DNA of 64,000 nt. It comes from Anoxybacterium sp963668245. Its GTDB lineage: Bacteria > Bacillota > Clostridia > Peptostreptococcales > Anaerovoracaceae. Position 1 is the stretch's first letter. Each line of letters begins with the position of its first letter. Position numbers and translations under genes: made by a program. The notes under the pieces were generated by a model. The model was given only the letters and a program-made list of their open reading frames with translations. It did not search any database and was not told the DNA's origin. The stretch is taken from NCBI GenBank assembly GCA_963668245.2, contig OY764195.2, forward strand, positions 682,001 to 746,000, written 5' to 3'. This document shows, in pieces, positions 44,461 to 54,055 of this stretch.

Positions 44461-45651
44461 ATGAAAGAATTATCACAAAAAATGTTAGCAATGAAAGCTT
44501 CCTCAGTTAGAAGACTCACAAAATATGCAGAAGAAGCGGAAGAACGCGGGAAAAAAATTTTCCGACTCAATATAGGACAACCAGATTTGCATGTTCCAGA
44601 CGAGTACTATGAGCGAATTAGAGGGTTCCAGGAGCCAACTGTGGAATACATGCCTTCGCAAGGGATTCCGGAATTGCTAGAAGCAGTAGCAGAGTATTAC
44701 AATGGCATTGGAATTGATGTAGATACTAAGCATATTTTTATCACAACGGGAGGAACAGAAGCAATCATGTTTACTCTGTTGGCCTTAACCAACCCTGGAG
44801 ATGAATTTCTGATTTTTGAGCCGTATTACTCCAATTACAACACCTTCTTTACCATGACAGGGGCAAAACCAGTTGCAGTAACTACATTTGCGGAAGAAGG
44901 CTTTCATGTAAATAGAGAAGCAATAGAAGCAAAAATTACAGACAAAACAAAGGCAATTTTTGTAACAAATCCAGGAAATCCAACGGGAACTGTCTTAAGG
45001 GAAGATGAAGTTCGCATGATAGCAGATGTTGCAAAAGAGCATGATTTATATATTATTTGTGATGAAGTATATCGCGAAATGGTATTTGATGGAGGAAAAA
45101 TCACTAGTTTTGGATTCTTACCAGACATCCGAGACCGTCTGATCATGGTAGATAGCGTATCCAAGCGATACAATGCATGTGGTGCTAGAATCGGTGTTCT
45201 AATTTCTCAAAACAATGAAATATTGGAATTGATTTCGAAGCTTTGCCAAGGAAGGCTTGCAGTTTCAACGGTAGAGCAGCATGGAGCTGTTGGATTATAC
45301 GCTACTGGTTTCCGTGTGATAAACCAAATACGAGATGAATTTGAAAAACGAAGAAATATTATTTATGATTGCTTGCAAGAGATTCCTGGAGTTTTTTGTG
45401 AAAAACCAGAAGGAGCATTTTATCTGATTTGTAAGCTGCCTGTGGAAGATGCAGGAGATTTTCTCATTTGGATGCTGGAAGAATTTGAAGACAATGGAGA
45501 GACAGTCATGGCAGCGCCTGCAGACGGGTTCTACGCTACTCCTGGGCTTGGTCTCAATGAAGTGAGAATCGCCTACGTTCTAGAAGAAGATAAACTACAA
45601 AGAGCAATGGAAATTCTAAAAAAAGGTCTAGCAGCGTATCAAGCAAGATAG
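44461..45651 (+). CDS. PLP-dependent class I/II aminotransferase
   Basis: 396 residues of fold type I. The N-terminal region has FRLNIGQPDLHVP and the substrate loop is IFITTGGTEAIMFTL. VTNPGNPTGTVL and IICDEVYREMVFDG hold conserved Asn and Asp/Tyr residues contacting PLP. The PLP lysine is in VDSVSKRYNACGARIG. It is aspartate-aminotransferase-like, but the precise amino donor cannot be assigned. AAAGGTG precedes the ATG. A terminator follows the gene. Confidence 0.94.
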   Translation: MKELSQKMLAMKASSVRRLTKYAEEAEERGKKIFRLNIGQPDLHVPDEYYERIRGFQEPTVEYMPSQGIPELLEAVAEYYNGIGIDVDTKHIFITTGGTEAIMFTLLALTNPGDEFLIFEPYYSNYNTFFTMTGAKPVAVTTFAEEGFHVNREAIEAKITDKTKAIFVTNPGNPTGTVLREDEVRMIADVAKEHDLYIICDEVYREMVFDGGKITSFGFLPDIRDRLIMVDSVSKRYNACGARIGVLISQNNEILELISKLCQGRLAVSTVEQHGAVGLYATGFRVINQIRDEFEKRRNIIYDCLQEIPGVFCEKPEGAFYLICKLPVEDAGDFLIWMLEEFEDNGETVMAAPADGFYATPGLGLNEVRIAYVLEEDKLQRAMEILKKGLAAYQAR

Positions 45652-45697
45652 GATTGGATGCTCATAGTCTAAGTTAAAAATATAAAATAAGTTTGAA

Positions 45698-45735
45698 AAA
45701 AATAACTGTGCTGTAAATGCATGGTTATTTTTTTT
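45698..45735 (+). terminator. Terminator after the aminotransferase gene
   Basis: AAAAATAACTGTGC pairs with GCATGGTTATTTTT (two G-U pairs) around a 7-base loop, followed by more T to 45735. Confidence 0.85.
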
Positions 45736-45796
45736 GAAAGATGATTTAGAATTCGATGAAAATGGATAAAACTATCGATTTTTTTTCGCCGTCGGG

Positions 45797-45826
45797 TTGC
45801 AGAATTAAGTAGTTACAGGTTATAAT
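45797..45826 (+). promoter_or_regulatory. Possible promoter of the EAL-HDOD gene
   Basis: TTGCAG at 45797-45802 and TATAAT at 45821-45826, 18 bases apart. The rest of the 310-base gap (45652-45963) shows only the terminator above and AT-rich sequence. Confidence 0.55.
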
Positions 45827-45963
45827 TATAAATATTTTGTAGATAAATATGTAAAACACGTGATTTCTGGGTGTTATTCTTTCGGATTTAGTCTGATTGG
45901 AGCGAAATGAATCAATCTGCTTTGAAATAGATTATAAAATGAATGATGGAGAAATAGTACAGT

Positions 45964-47181
45964 ATGGATATTTATGTAGCACGGCAGCCGATATTTAATC
46001 GGAATATGGATGTTTTTGGATATGAACTTTTATATCGAAGCAGTACAAATAATTTTTATGAAGGAAGCAATTATAGTGATGCGACAGCAGAGCTAGTTCA
46101 TACAGCATTTTTAAGCATGGGACTTGATAAGTTGACAGATGGAACAAAGGCATTTATCAACTTCACCCAAGACTTACTTGAAACAGAAATTCCAAGAATC
46201 CTTCCGCAAAAAAAAATTATTATTGAAGTACTTGAAACTGTTGATGCGACAGAAGAACTAATTGAAGCATGCCGAAAACTGAAACGAGACGGATATACCA
46301 TCGCTTTGGATGATTTTGTTCTAGACAAAACATTAGACTTTGACTATACCCCACTGATTGAACTAGCAGACATCATTAAAATAGAATTCACAAAGAATAG
46401 TAAAATCGAACAGATTAAACTGATTAAAAAATATGAAAACGAAAAGCTGTTTTTAGCAGAAAAACTGGAAACAAGACAAGAATTTGAAGAAGCATTGAAG
46501 TATGGATACGATATGTTTCAGGGTTACTTTTTTAGCAAACCAGTGATGGTACAATCAAAAGAAATTGGAACCATAAACATGCATATGGTGCATATACTGG
46601 ATGAATTGAGTAAGGAAGAACCAAACTTCAACTATATTTCTGACAATATCGAAAAAGACATGGGTCTTTCCGTAAAACTTTTGACCATGGCAAATTCTGT
46701 TCAATTTGGAGGACAAAAAGAAATCTCTAGTATTCGTTTAGCGGTAACCCGACTGGGGATTCAAGAAATGAAGCGTTGGATTTCTTTGATGCTTCTCCGG
46801 GACTTTGAAAACAATGAAAACAGAGAAATTATCAAACTTTCCTTACTGCGGGGCAGGCTAATGACACTCATGGGAGAGGATGCAAATCATGAAGAAGATG
46901 GGACAAATTTTTTCCTAACCGGTTTGCTTTCTTCCATTGACGTGATTCTTTGCAATCCAAAAGAAAAGATCTTAGATGCTATGGCTCTGTCGGAGGATGT
47001 TGTTGCTGCTTTGCTGCAAAATGAAGGATTGCTTGCTGACTATCTCAACTGTGTTCTTCATTATGAACGGTTTGAATTTGTGGAAGCCAGCAAAATGATG
47101 GAGAAAATCAATATGACCATGGAGAGATTCATGGAATTGTATATTGAAGCACTAGATTGGCTAAAAACCACAGACGATTAA
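45964..47181 (+). CDS. EAL-HDOD signalling protein (YuxH type)
   Basis: 405 residues. The N-terminal half is an EAL-like domain in which the EAL motif reads ELLYR. Other parts are present (IIIEVLE, ALDDFVLD, IKIEF, LAEKLET, FQGYFFSKP), but the usual catalytic residues are incomplete, so it may bind rather than cleave c-di-GMP. From residue ~205 a HDOD domain follows (SDNIEKDMGLSVKLLTMANS). Proteins of this layout act in signalling and biofilm control. A GGDEF protein at 54.2 kb could be related in function. Confidence 0.92.
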   Translation: MDIYVARQPIFNRNMDVFGYELLYRSSTNNFYEGSNYSDATAELVHTAFLSMGLDKLTDGTKAFINFTQDLLETEIPRILPQKKIIIEVLETVDATEELIEACRKLKRDGYTIALDDFVLDKTLDFDYTPLIELADIIKIEFTKNSKIEQIKLIKKYENEKLFLAEKLETRQEFEEALKYGYDMFQGYFFSKPVMVQSKEIGTINMHMVHILDELSKEEPNFNYISDNIEKDMGLSVKLLTMANSVQFGGQKEISSIRLAVTRLGIQEMKRWISLMLLRDFENNENREIIKLSLLRGRLMTLMGEDANHEEDGTNFFLTGLLSSIDVILCNPKEKILDAMALSEDVVAALLQNEGLLADYLNCVLHYERFEFVEASKMMEKINMTMERFMELYIEALDWLKTTDD

Positions 47182-47265
47182 ATGAAATTTACCAAACCTT
47201 AACAAAATGGTAATGGATTCTTCATATTTCTCCTCTATACTATGGAATGTAAGGAGGTGATTGGG

Positions 47266-47364
47266 ATGATGTCCAAATTAACATCAGAATCTGTTTTTTC
47301 CGGAGCAGTGCTGATTATGGTTGCTCTCATGTTTCTGTATGAAGCCGCAATTAATTTATTCTAG
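47266..47364 (+). CDS. Possible 32-residue membrane peptide
   Basis: AAGGAGG at 47251-47257 lies 8 bases before ATG-ATG. The 32-codon frame begins MMSKLTSESVFSG, has one hydrophobic helix (AVLIMVALMFLYEAA) and ends INLF. The strong ribosome binding site and a TATACT upstream (about 47237) support a real small gene. I do not recognise it. Single-pass peptides of this kind may be regulators, toxins or subunits of membrane complexes; there is no antitoxin-like partner nearby. Confidence 0.55.
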   Translation: MMSKLTSESVFSGAVLIMVALMFLYEAAINLF

Positions 47365-47393
47365 TATAAAGATTGAAATCATAAAAATGAATT

Positions 47394-48059
47394 TCAAGAG
47401 CTTGCAATGGAAGCTCTTTTTTTCTTATCTAAATTGGACCAAAACCAAGAAAACAAATTGAGAAGCAATGTTCCAATCGCCCACCCTCCCAGCACGTCTG
47501 TTGGATAATGAACCCCTAAATAAATTCTACTAAATCCAATCGCAATGACTAATATACAAAGAAGCAAAGCAAAGGTTTTTGCTAGCCATAATGGCTTTAA
47601 ATGATGCAGAATGAGGAATATGAGGAATCCGTAAAATACGAGTACTGTAAAAGAATGACCGCTAGGAAAGCTATAACCGCCTTGGGAAATCAAATGCTCA
47701 GCGAGAAGAGGGCGCGGTCTATGAAATATGTATTTGAGTATATTTTGCAGTGTGACAGAAAGAATACAGGTTATTGAAAGTGGTACGCCAAAAGAAAACC
47801 TCGTTGGCCTTAGAAAAAGAAAGAGAAGACAAATCATACTGACCGTCTGCCAGTTTCCTGTATAGGTGATTGCTCTCAGCATTGACGTAGTGCTAGTAGT
47901 GCGTAGACGATAAATCCAGTCACAGATTACTTGATCAAATCCAGCGGTACTCTCTGTCCCAACGAGGAAGCTGATTGCGATAAATGATGCAGCTGAAATG
48001 GCAGCCAGATAAATTCTTAGTATTTTATTATTTTGATTTGTATTCATTTGATATTCCAT
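47394..48059 (-). CDS. PAP2-family membrane phosphatase
   Basis: 221 residues with about six membrane segments. The three phosphatase motifs are visible: KYIFHRPRPL (motif 1, KxxxxxxRP-like), PSGHSF (motif 2) and SRIYLGVHYPTDVLGG (motif 3, with SRxxxxxHxxxD). Such enzymes dephosphorylate lipid phosphates such as undecaprenyl diphosphate or phosphatidic acid on the outer face of the membrane. The start at 48059 has AAGGAAA 8 bases upstream. It is divergent from plsC. Confidence 0.94.
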   Translation of the reverse strand: MEYQMNTNQNNKILRIYLAAISAASFIAISFLVGTESTAGFDQVICDWIYRLRTTSTTSMLRAITYTGNWQTVSMICLLFLFLRPTRFSFGVPLSITCILSVTLQNILKYIFHRPRPLLAEHLISQGGYSFPSGHSFTVLVFYGFLIFLILHHLKPLWLAKTFALLLCILVIAIGFSRIYLGVHYPTDVLGGWAIGTLLLNLFSWFWSNLDKKKRASIASS

Positions 48060-48188
48060 GAAAATTTCCTTTCTTTGCTGATATAGCCTTTATGATAGCA
48101 CAGAAAACTGTAGAACAACATATCCTTTCTATGATATGATGGAATTGTAGTGATTCTATGAAAGAAAGGTAAAGATAGGGAGAAAGTA

Positions 48189-48932
48189 ATGGCAAAAATC
48201 TATAAGTTATATAAAAATATTTGTTTTGCATTTTGGATGTATTTTAATTTAAGACACTTAAGACATTTCCATTTTCTCATAAAAGAATTTAGAGAAAAAG
48301 GGGATGTTGTAAAAGAACGTGAACAGATTCTGAACTCCACCACTGCGTGGGGTAACGGCATCATGAAAAAATATAAGATCGATTTGACAGTAACTGGTAT
48401 TGAAAATGTACCAGACGGTCCCGTTGTATTTGTATCTAATCATCAAGGATATGCAGATATCCCAGTCTATGGTGCTGCGATTACCAAGAAGCAGCTTGGA
48501 TTCGTTGCAAAAACATCCCTAGGAAAGATTCCTGTTTTCGGAGAGTGGATCAGGGATATTCGAAGCGTATTTATTGAACGAGATGATCCAAGAGCATCAC
48601 TCAAGACCATAGAAGAAGGAATTTCCTTACTCAACCAAGGATTTTCACTGGTTATTTTTCCAGAAGGAACCAGAAGCCGAGGCAGCCAAATGGGAGAGTT
48701 TAAAAAAGGAAGCCTGCGTCTTGCTACAAAACCTGGAATTCCAGTAGTTCCAGTTACTTTGAATGGTACATATCATGTATTTGAAGAAAAAGGATATGTA
48801 AAACCAGGTGCAATTGTTGAATTTGTGATTCATCCTCCAATTGATACAAAGAGCCTTTCTAAATTAGAAGCAAATAACTTGGCAGAAAGAGTAGAAGAAA
48901 TCGTACGCTCTGGCATTAAGCAAGAGCTGTAA
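48189..48932 (+). CDS. plsC: 1-acyl-sn-glycerol-3-phosphate acyltransferase
   Basis: 247 residues. The HX4D catalytic motif reads VSNHQGYADIPVYG and the glycerol-phosphate-binding motif reads IFPEGTRSRG. A basic N-terminal amphipathic segment is present. It acylates lysophosphatidic acid to phosphatidic acid in phospholipid synthesis. AGGGAGA precedes the ATG. Its 3' end overlaps the convergent shikimate kinase gene by 17 bases. Confidence 0.95.
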   Translation: MAKIYKLYKNICFAFWMYFNLRHLRHFHFLIKEFREKGDVVKEREQILNSTTAWGNGIMKKYKIDLTVTGIENVPDGPVVFVSNHQGYADIPVYGAAITKKQLGFVAKTSLGKIPVFGEWIRDIRSVFIERDDPRASLKTIEEGISLLNQGFSLVIFPEGTRSRGSQMGEFKKGSLRLATKPGIPVVPVTLNGTYHVFEEKGYVKPGAIVEFVIHPPIDTKSLSKLEANNLAERVEEIVRSGIKQEL

Positions 48933-49560
48933 GAATTTCTTCCCCAATCTCAATGGGAGATTTTTCATCTGTAGAGATAACAAGAGATGCAGCCTCATAA
49001 TAGAGCTGCACTCTTTTTTTGTATAGCTCTAAAAATTTTTCCAATCTCTCTTGCTCATCGACAATATCCATAAACGCAAATGGCCTGTTTTCGTCACCAT
49101 TGACTCTATCAAAAAGGGTTCTTGGATTGGCTTCAAGAAATATGGTGCATTGATCTTTTAATACTGCTCGGTTCAGCTCATCTAAAATGATTCCCCCACC
49201 ACATGAAATGATCAGCGGTCCAGAGATTTCACCAAATTTGTCATATTTGCCAACTCTATTTAGGACTTTTTCTTCGCCTGTAGTTTCACCTGCGATTAAA
49301 TCTATTCCACTTTTTACATGACAGAGTTTGTCAAGAAGCTCAGACTCTTTGTTCCGGAATTCGTGTTCGCCATATTTGATAAAGATTTTTCGGATTGCCA
49401 AGCCTTCTGCAGACTCAATTTCTTGATCCATATCTATAACTGGGATACTGGTTGTTTTGCTGAGAATTTTTGAAATAGTAGTTTTGCCTGAGCCCATATA
49501 CCCAATTAGAAATATTCGATCTGGAACGTTTTTCATTTCGATACCATTGCGGATTAACAA
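48916..49560 (-). CDS. aroK: Shikimate kinase
   Basis: Up to 214 residues. Walker A reads LIGYMGSGKTTISK, the shikimate-binding region is PVIDMDQEIE and FRNKESELL, and the GGG loop reads IISCGGGIILD. It phosphorylates shikimate. An insert of ~25 residues before the GGG loop makes it longer than the usual ~170. The start is uncertain: TTG at 49560 has AAAGGAAAGGG upstream, while the ATG at 49536 (MKNVPDRIF) is closer to the family start but has a poor ribosome binding site. Confidence 0.9.
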   Translation of the reverse strand: MLIRNGIEMKNVPDRIFLIGYMGSGKTTISKILSKTTSIPVIDMDQEIESAEGLAIRKIFIKYGEHEFRNKESELLDKLCHVKSGIDLIAGETTGEEKVLNRVGKYDKFGEISGPLIISCGGGIILDELNRAVLKDQCTIFLEANPRTLFDRVNGDENRPFAFMDIVDEQERLEKFLELYKKRVQLYYEAASLVISTDEKSPIEIGEEILTALA

Positions 49561-49786
49561 ATCCAGCCCTTTCCTTTTAATCTATCTTCGAGTACTATTA
49601 TATCTGCATCAGATTGGGAAACACAACCTGAAATTTGCTATGAGGAATAGACAAGGGCAAAAAATGGAAAATTTTTACTTGTAAAGGGGAGTGCCTTGAT
49701 ATAATATGTAATGAGTAGTGGCGAATTGGACCGGTAGCATACCGCCTTTTCATAGTTTTGAGGATAGAATAATGAGGTGATTCAAC

Positions 49787-50704
49787 ATGAAGGAACCAGT
49801 ATTAGTCGTTATGGCTGCAGGGATGGGCAGCAGATATGGAGGACTCAAACAAATGGATCCCGTAGGATCCGGAGGAGAGTTAATCATAGACTTCTCATTA
49901 TACGATGCGATGATGGCCGGATTTAAAAAAGTGATATTTATCATAAAAAAAGAAATGGAAGAAGATTTTCGCGGGCTCATTGATGACCGAGCAGGAAGAT
50001 TTTTAGAAGCCCAATACGCCTTTCAAGATCTTCATGACTTGCCAGAGGGGTACTCTGTCCCTGCAGAAAGAATAAAACCATGGGGAACCTGTCATGCAGT
50101 ATTAAGTTGTAAGAACATGATTGATGGACCGTTTGCTGTAATCAATGCAGACGATTATTATGGGGCGGGAGCATTCCATTCTATGTATGACTTTCTAGTT
50201 GGAGCTCAGGATCAAGAACAGTATGATTATAGCATGGTGGGTTACCTATTAGAAAATACCTTGACAGAAAACGGGCATGTAGCAAGAGGCGTGTGTAATA
50301 CCAATGGAGATGGGTATTTAAAAGGAATTACCGAACGGACTAAGATCATGTGGAAAGACGGAGAAATTCAATTCACAGAAAACGATCAGGATTGGGAAAA
50401 GGTTGAAAATGGAACAACGGTGTCAATGAATTTTTGGGGATTCACGCCGAGCATGATGGCAGAAATGGAAGAACGATTTCCTGCTTTCTTAGATAAAGCC
50501 TTGGTTGAAAATCCGTTAAAAGGAGAATACTACTTGCCACTGGCAGTGGATCAATTGCTAAAAGAAAACAAAGCAAAAATAAAAATATTGCCTTCAACAG
50601 ACAAATGGTTTGGTGTGACATACAAAGAAGACAGAGAATCTGTGGTCAATGCGCTTCAATCCATGAAAGACAAGGGGCTTTATCCGGAAATTCTTTGGGA
50701 TTAA
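49787..50704 (+). CDS. Nucleotidyltransferase family protein (sugar-nucleotide type)
   Basis: 305 residues with a GT-A-like nucleotidyltransferase start: VVMAAGMGSRYGGLKQMDPVG. A later VINADDYYGAGAFHSM holds the Asp pair likely to bind the metal. The KVIFIIKKEME segment and the conserved FMNFWGF-like MNFWGFTP near residue 215 fit NDP-sugar pyrophosphorylase relatives. The sugar cannot be predicted. GAGGTGA precedes the ATG. A terminator follows directly, so it is transcribed separately from the ClC gene. Confidence 0.88.
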   Translation: MKEPVLVVMAAGMGSRYGGLKQMDPVGSGGELIIDFSLYDAMMAGFKKVIFIIKKEMEEDFRGLIDDRAGRFLEAQYAFQDLHDLPEGYSVPAERIKPWGTCHAVLSCKNMIDGPFAVINADDYYGAGAFHSMYDFLVGAQDQEQYDYSMVGYLLENTLTENGHVARGVCNTNGDGYLKGITERTKIMWKDGEIQFTENDQDWEKVENGTTVSMNFWGFTPSMMAEMEERFPAFLDKALVENPLKGEYYLPLAVDQLLKENKAKIKILPSTDKWFGVTYKEDRESVVNALQSMKDKGLYPEILWD

Positions 50705-50726
50705 TCTTAACAGTTAACGTTTATTC

Positions 50727-50748
50727 AGCACCGGAACCAACCGGTGCT
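50727..50748 (+). terminator. Terminator after the nucleotidyltransferase gene
   Basis: Perfect 8-base arms AGCACCGG / CCGGTGCT around AACCAA, then TTTTC. It argues against a ClC start codon at 50754, six bases later. Confidence 0.85.
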
Positions 50749-50777
50749 TTTCTATGAAAAATAAGGGTGACAACAAT

Positions 50778-52346
50778 ATGCAGACCTCACAGAGTAAAAT
50801 ACACAGAGTTTTATCAAGCCTCAACAAGATGAAATGGACTCTTACCGCGAAGGGAATCCTTTGCGGTGCCTTAGCTGGTTCATTAGCCGTTCTTTATCGA
50901 CTTGCGTACGAATATGGAACAGAAGCATCATATGGAGTCTACGAGCATCTTAAAGCAAATCCTATGTTGATTCCATTATGGCTTGTGGTAATTGGATGCG
51001 CTGGACTTTTTATTGCTTGGCTTGTACGACTAGAACCAATGGCGTCAGGAAGTGGAATCCCTCAAGTTGAGGGAGCGGTTCTTTATGGCATCAAAATGAA
51101 ATGGTATACAATTTTACCCGTGAGATTTGCAGGGGGCATAACGGCTTCTTTTTTTGGCCTTTCTTTAGGAAGAGAAGGTCCATCGATTCAAATTGGTGCG
51201 GTAGGTGCGCAAGCACTTGCAAAACAAGTTAGCAGAAGTGAATTTGAAGAAAATTACTTAATTACAGGAGGTGCAGCCGCAGGACTTTCTGCTGCGTTTA
51301 ATGCCCCGATTTCGGGGATGCTATTTGCTTTAGAAGAGGTTCATCGAAGCTTTTCACCCCTGATTCTCATTGCAGCAACCACATCTGCATTGACTGCCGA
51401 TGTGATTTCAAAATTTGTATTTGGACTTCAGCCGATCTTGCGATTTTCAGCAATCACCCAATTACCAGTAACCCTTTATTTATGGCTTATTCCGATTGGT
51501 ATTGTATCAGGGCTTTCTGGTGTGTTGATAAACAAGTCACTATTGGGATTCCAAGCATTATATCAAAAATTGCCATGGTATGTGAGGCCTACCCTTGCAT
51601 TGCTGATCACATTACCATTTGGGCTATTTCTTCCAAATGTACTAGGGGGGGGACAAGCTTTGATAAAAATTTCAGAATCAGGAAGCTGCGGTATCTTAAT
51701 GCTTCTTATTTGTTATCTATCTAAAGTAGTCCTGACGAGCACCAACTTTGGAAGTGGCATTCCTGGAGGTGTTTTTATGCCAATTTTATCAATTGGTGCG
51801 TTAGCAGGAAGTTGTCTTGGCGTTTTGGCAACCAAAATGGGCCTTTCTCCTGAGTATATTGCTTTTTTTGCGGTTTGCTCTATGGCTGGAGCACTAGCAG
51901 GTTCTGTAAAAGCACCGCTAACAGGGATTATGCTGGCAGCTGAAATGACCGGCTCATTTGGATATTTACTGCCTGTTGCGATTGCATCGTTTTTAGCACT
52001 TTTGGTATCAGATGTTTTGAAAACAGACCCTCTATACGAATCATTATTAGAACGATTTTTTTCGCGAACAGATCATAAAACCACAGAGTCTGAACAAGGA
52101 GCACTCTTAGAGGTGCCGGTAGAATTTGGAAGTCCAGTAGCAGATCAATTGATCAGTGAAGTAAAGTGGCCCCAGGGAATTCTAGTTGTTGGAATCAAAC
52201 GCGGAGCAAAAGAAATCGTTCCAAAAGGAAGCACAAAAATACTGCCTGGAGATTATCTTGTGATTTTAACAGCGAATCAGATGGAAAAAGATTTGGGTCT
52301 GGCAATCAGGAATCTATGCCATTGTGAAATGAATGAATTCAAATAA
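50778..52346 (+). CDS. ClC-type chloride/proton antiporter with C-terminal TrkA-C domain
   Basis: 522 residues from the ATG at 50778, which has AAGGGTGA upstream; an ATG at 50754 directly follows a terminator and lacks a ribosome binding site. ClC signatures are ASGSGIPQVEG, LGREGPSIQIG (gating Glu) and NFGSGIPGGVFMPIL. The internal FALEEVHRSF keeps the Glu needed for proton coupling, so it is probably an exchanger. The last ~80 residues form a TrkA-C (RCK-C) domain, which may bind a nucleotide ligand. Confidence 0.93.
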   Translation: MQTSQSKIHRVLSSLNKMKWTLTAKGILCGALAGSLAVLYRLAYEYGTEASYGVYEHLKANPMLIPLWLVVIGCAGLFIAWLVRLEPMASGSGIPQVEGAVLYGIKMKWYTILPVRFAGGITASFFGLSLGREGPSIQIGAVGAQALAKQVSRSEFEENYLITGGAAAGLSAAFNAPISGMLFALEEVHRSFSPLILIAATTSALTADVISKFVFGLQPILRFSAITQLPVTLYLWLIPIGIVSGLSGVLINKSLLGFQALYQKLPWYVRPTLALLITLPFGLFLPNVLGGGQALIKISESGSCGILMLLICYLSKVVLTSTNFGSGIPGGVFMPILSIGALAGSCLGVLATKMGLSPEYIAFFAVCSMAGALAGSVKAPLTGIMLAAEMTGSFGYLLPVAIASFLALLVSDVLKTDPLYESLLERFFSRTDHKTTESEQGALLEVPVEFGSPVADQLISEVKWPQGILVVGIKRGAKEIVPKGSTKILPGDYLVILTANQMEKDLGLAIRNLCHCEMNEFK

Positions 52347-52400
52347 AAAAGCCCTACAAAACAGCGGTAAATGCTTACTGCCTGCCTTTGTAGGGCTTTT
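52347..52400. terminator. Bidirectional terminator between the ClC and citrate synthase genes
   Basis: AAAAGCCCTACAAA / TTTGTAGGGCTTTT, 14-base perfect arms, with an inner GGTAA / TTACT partial stem. It serves both convergent genes. Confidence 0.92.
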
Positions 52401-52438
52401 ATAATTTGAATGATTCTTGCGCAACAAGCCGTATTTGA

Positions 52439-53839
52439 CTATCTTTGATCCAGAGGAGTATATTCTCTTCGACTTGCTACGCTTTTATATGCAGGTCGGA
52501 TGATTTTGCTTGCATTGATTAACTCTTCTATGCGGTGGGCACTCCAACCAGATATTCTAGCAATGGCAAAGATAGGGGTATAAAGCTCTAGTGGCAAGTC
52601 CAACATACTATATACAAAACCACTATAAAAGTCTACATTTGCACTAACTCCTTTATATATTTTGCGCTCCTGCTCGATAGCCTTTTTAGCAAGCCTTTCT
52701 ACTAAAAAGTATAAATTAAACTCATCTGTCCTACCCTTTTCTTTTGATAAGTCTTCTACGAATCCGCGGAAAACATTGGCTCTAGGGTCTGATAAAGAGT
52801 AGACAGCATGACCCATCCCATAGATTAGCCCTTGATGATCAAATGCTTTTTTGTGAAGTAGTTTTTTTAGATACTCATAAATCTCATCTTCATTGGTCCA
52901 ATCAGATACATTTTTCTTCAAATCATCAAACATTTGAACTACTTTGATATTTGCTCCACCGTGTTTTGGACCTTTTAAGGATCCGATGGCGGATGCAATG
53001 GCAGAGTAAGTATCCGTACCAGAAGAAGAAACCACGTGGGTTGTAAAGGTGGAGTTGTTACCACCGCCATGCTCTGCATGGAGTACGAGGGCCAAATCTA
53101 ATATTCGCGCTTCCAAATCGGTATAAGTGCTATCAGGCCTTAGCATATGCAAAATATTTTCAGCTGTTGAAAGCTCAGGCTTTGGTGGATGGATAAATAA
53201 ACTATCCCCATCATAGTAATGCTTAAAGGTGTGATATCCGTAAATTGTAAGCACAGGAAACAATGCGATCAAATTAAGACATTGGCGAAGTACGTTTGGT
53301 ATACTAATGTCGTTGGCCTTTGTATCATAAGCATGAAGCGTCAGTACACTTCTTGCCAGCGTATTCATCATATCTAAATTGGGAGCTTTCATGATAATAT
53401 CTCTAGAAAAGCTCAATGGAAGATTACGATATTCAGCAAGTATATTCTGAAACTCTTCTAAAGTTTCCTTGGAAGGAAGTTCGCCAAATAAAAGCAAATA
53501 AGTGGTTTCTTCAAAGCCAAATCTTTTTTCTTCTATAAAACCATCTACGATGCGCTCTACGTCATATCCTCGATAAAAAAGATGTCCTTCACAAGGTTGC
53601 TTGACTCCTTCAATCGTCTGAAATGATTGGATTTCAGAGATTTCAGTCAGACCAGTCAAAACACCATTTCCGTTTAAATCCCGAAGACCCCGATTTACTT
53701 GGTATGTTTCATAAAGTGTAGAGTCTATGGTGCTATTTTTAAAGCATAAGCCAGTTAATTCTTGGATTTTTTGATCTGTGGTACCCCTATTGGTTTTGTT
53801 ATTTGTATTCTGTTCTAGTTCATAATCAAAATTCATCAT
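52439..53839 (-). CDS. gltA: Citrate synthase
   Basis: 466 residues. Key catalytic regions are LVLHAEHGGGNNSTFTTHVV (His), GMGHAVYSLSDPRA (His) and VDFYSGFVYSMLDLP (Asp). It condenses acetyl-CoA and oxaloacetate. An N-terminal extension of about 70 residues precedes the conserved core. GGGGGAAAA precedes the ATG (53839). Its leader contains a c-di-AMP riboswitch and terminator, so the carbon entry step is probably repressed when c-di-AMP is high. Confidence 0.96.
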   Translation of the reverse strand: MMNFDYELEQNTNNKTNRGTTDQKIQELTGLCFKNSTIDSTLYETYQVNRGLRDLNGNGVLTGLTEISEIQSFQTIEGVKQPCEGHLFYRGYDVERIVDGFIEEKRFGFEETTYLLLFGELPSKETLEEFQNILAEYRNLPLSFSRDIIMKAPNLDMMNTLARSVLTLHAYDTKANDISIPNVLRQCLNLIALFPVLTIYGYHTFKHYYDGDSLFIHPPKPELSTAENILHMLRPDSTYTDLEARILDLALVLHAEHGGGNNSTFTTHVVSSSGTDTYSAIASAIGSLKGPKHGGANIKVVQMFDDLKKNVSDWTNEDEIYEYLKKLLHKKAFDHQGLIYGMGHAVYSLSDPRANVFRGFVEDLSKEKGRTDEFNLYFLVERLAKKAIEQERKIYKGVSANVDFYSGFVYSMLDLPLELYTPIFAIARISGWSAHRIEELINASKIIRPAYKSVASRREYTPLDQR

Positions 53840-53865
53840 ACAGTTTTCCCCCTTTCAAAAAAAAA

Positions 53866-53883
53866 GCTACGAAAAATCGTAGC
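53866..53883 (-). terminator. Riboswitch expression-platform terminator of the citrate synthase leader
   Basis: On the minus strand GCTACGA / TCGTAGC with a four-base loop is followed by nine T, only about 15 bases before the gltA ribosome binding site. It lies just after the c-di-AMP aptamer. Confidence 0.9.
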
Positions 53884-53924
53884 ACTAGTTTTATGGCACA
53901 GCAAAATATGCATGACCTGCTTTT

Positions 53925-54045
53925 CTAATGCTTACGAAATTAGCTGACGGATTCGGACGAAAAGATATCCTACGCAAAATACATTGCGATTCACCCCACA
54001 ATTGGTTCTCCCGCTCCATTTCTGGACTCAGCAGTATGAATTTAG
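53925..54045 (-). promoter_or_regulatory. Cyclic di-AMP riboswitch (ydaO/yuaA class)
   Basis: On the minus strand the conserved blocks occur in order: GGAGCGGGAGAACCAAT, GGGGTGAATC, GCGTAGGA, and CCGAATCCGTCAGCTAA followed by TTCGTAAGC. These match the ydaO motif closely. Members of this class bind c-di-AMP and usually turn the gene off by allowing a terminator to form; one follows at 53866. The controlled gene is citrate synthase, not the more usual potassium or cell-wall gene. Confidence 0.94.
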
Positions 54046-54055
54046 TTGTCTGATT

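Noticed and set aside
44234..44491. An 85-codon open frame on the minus strand
   Set aside because: It overlaps the better-supported 38-codon plus-strand gene and the start of the aminotransferase. Its protein has no recognisable pattern.
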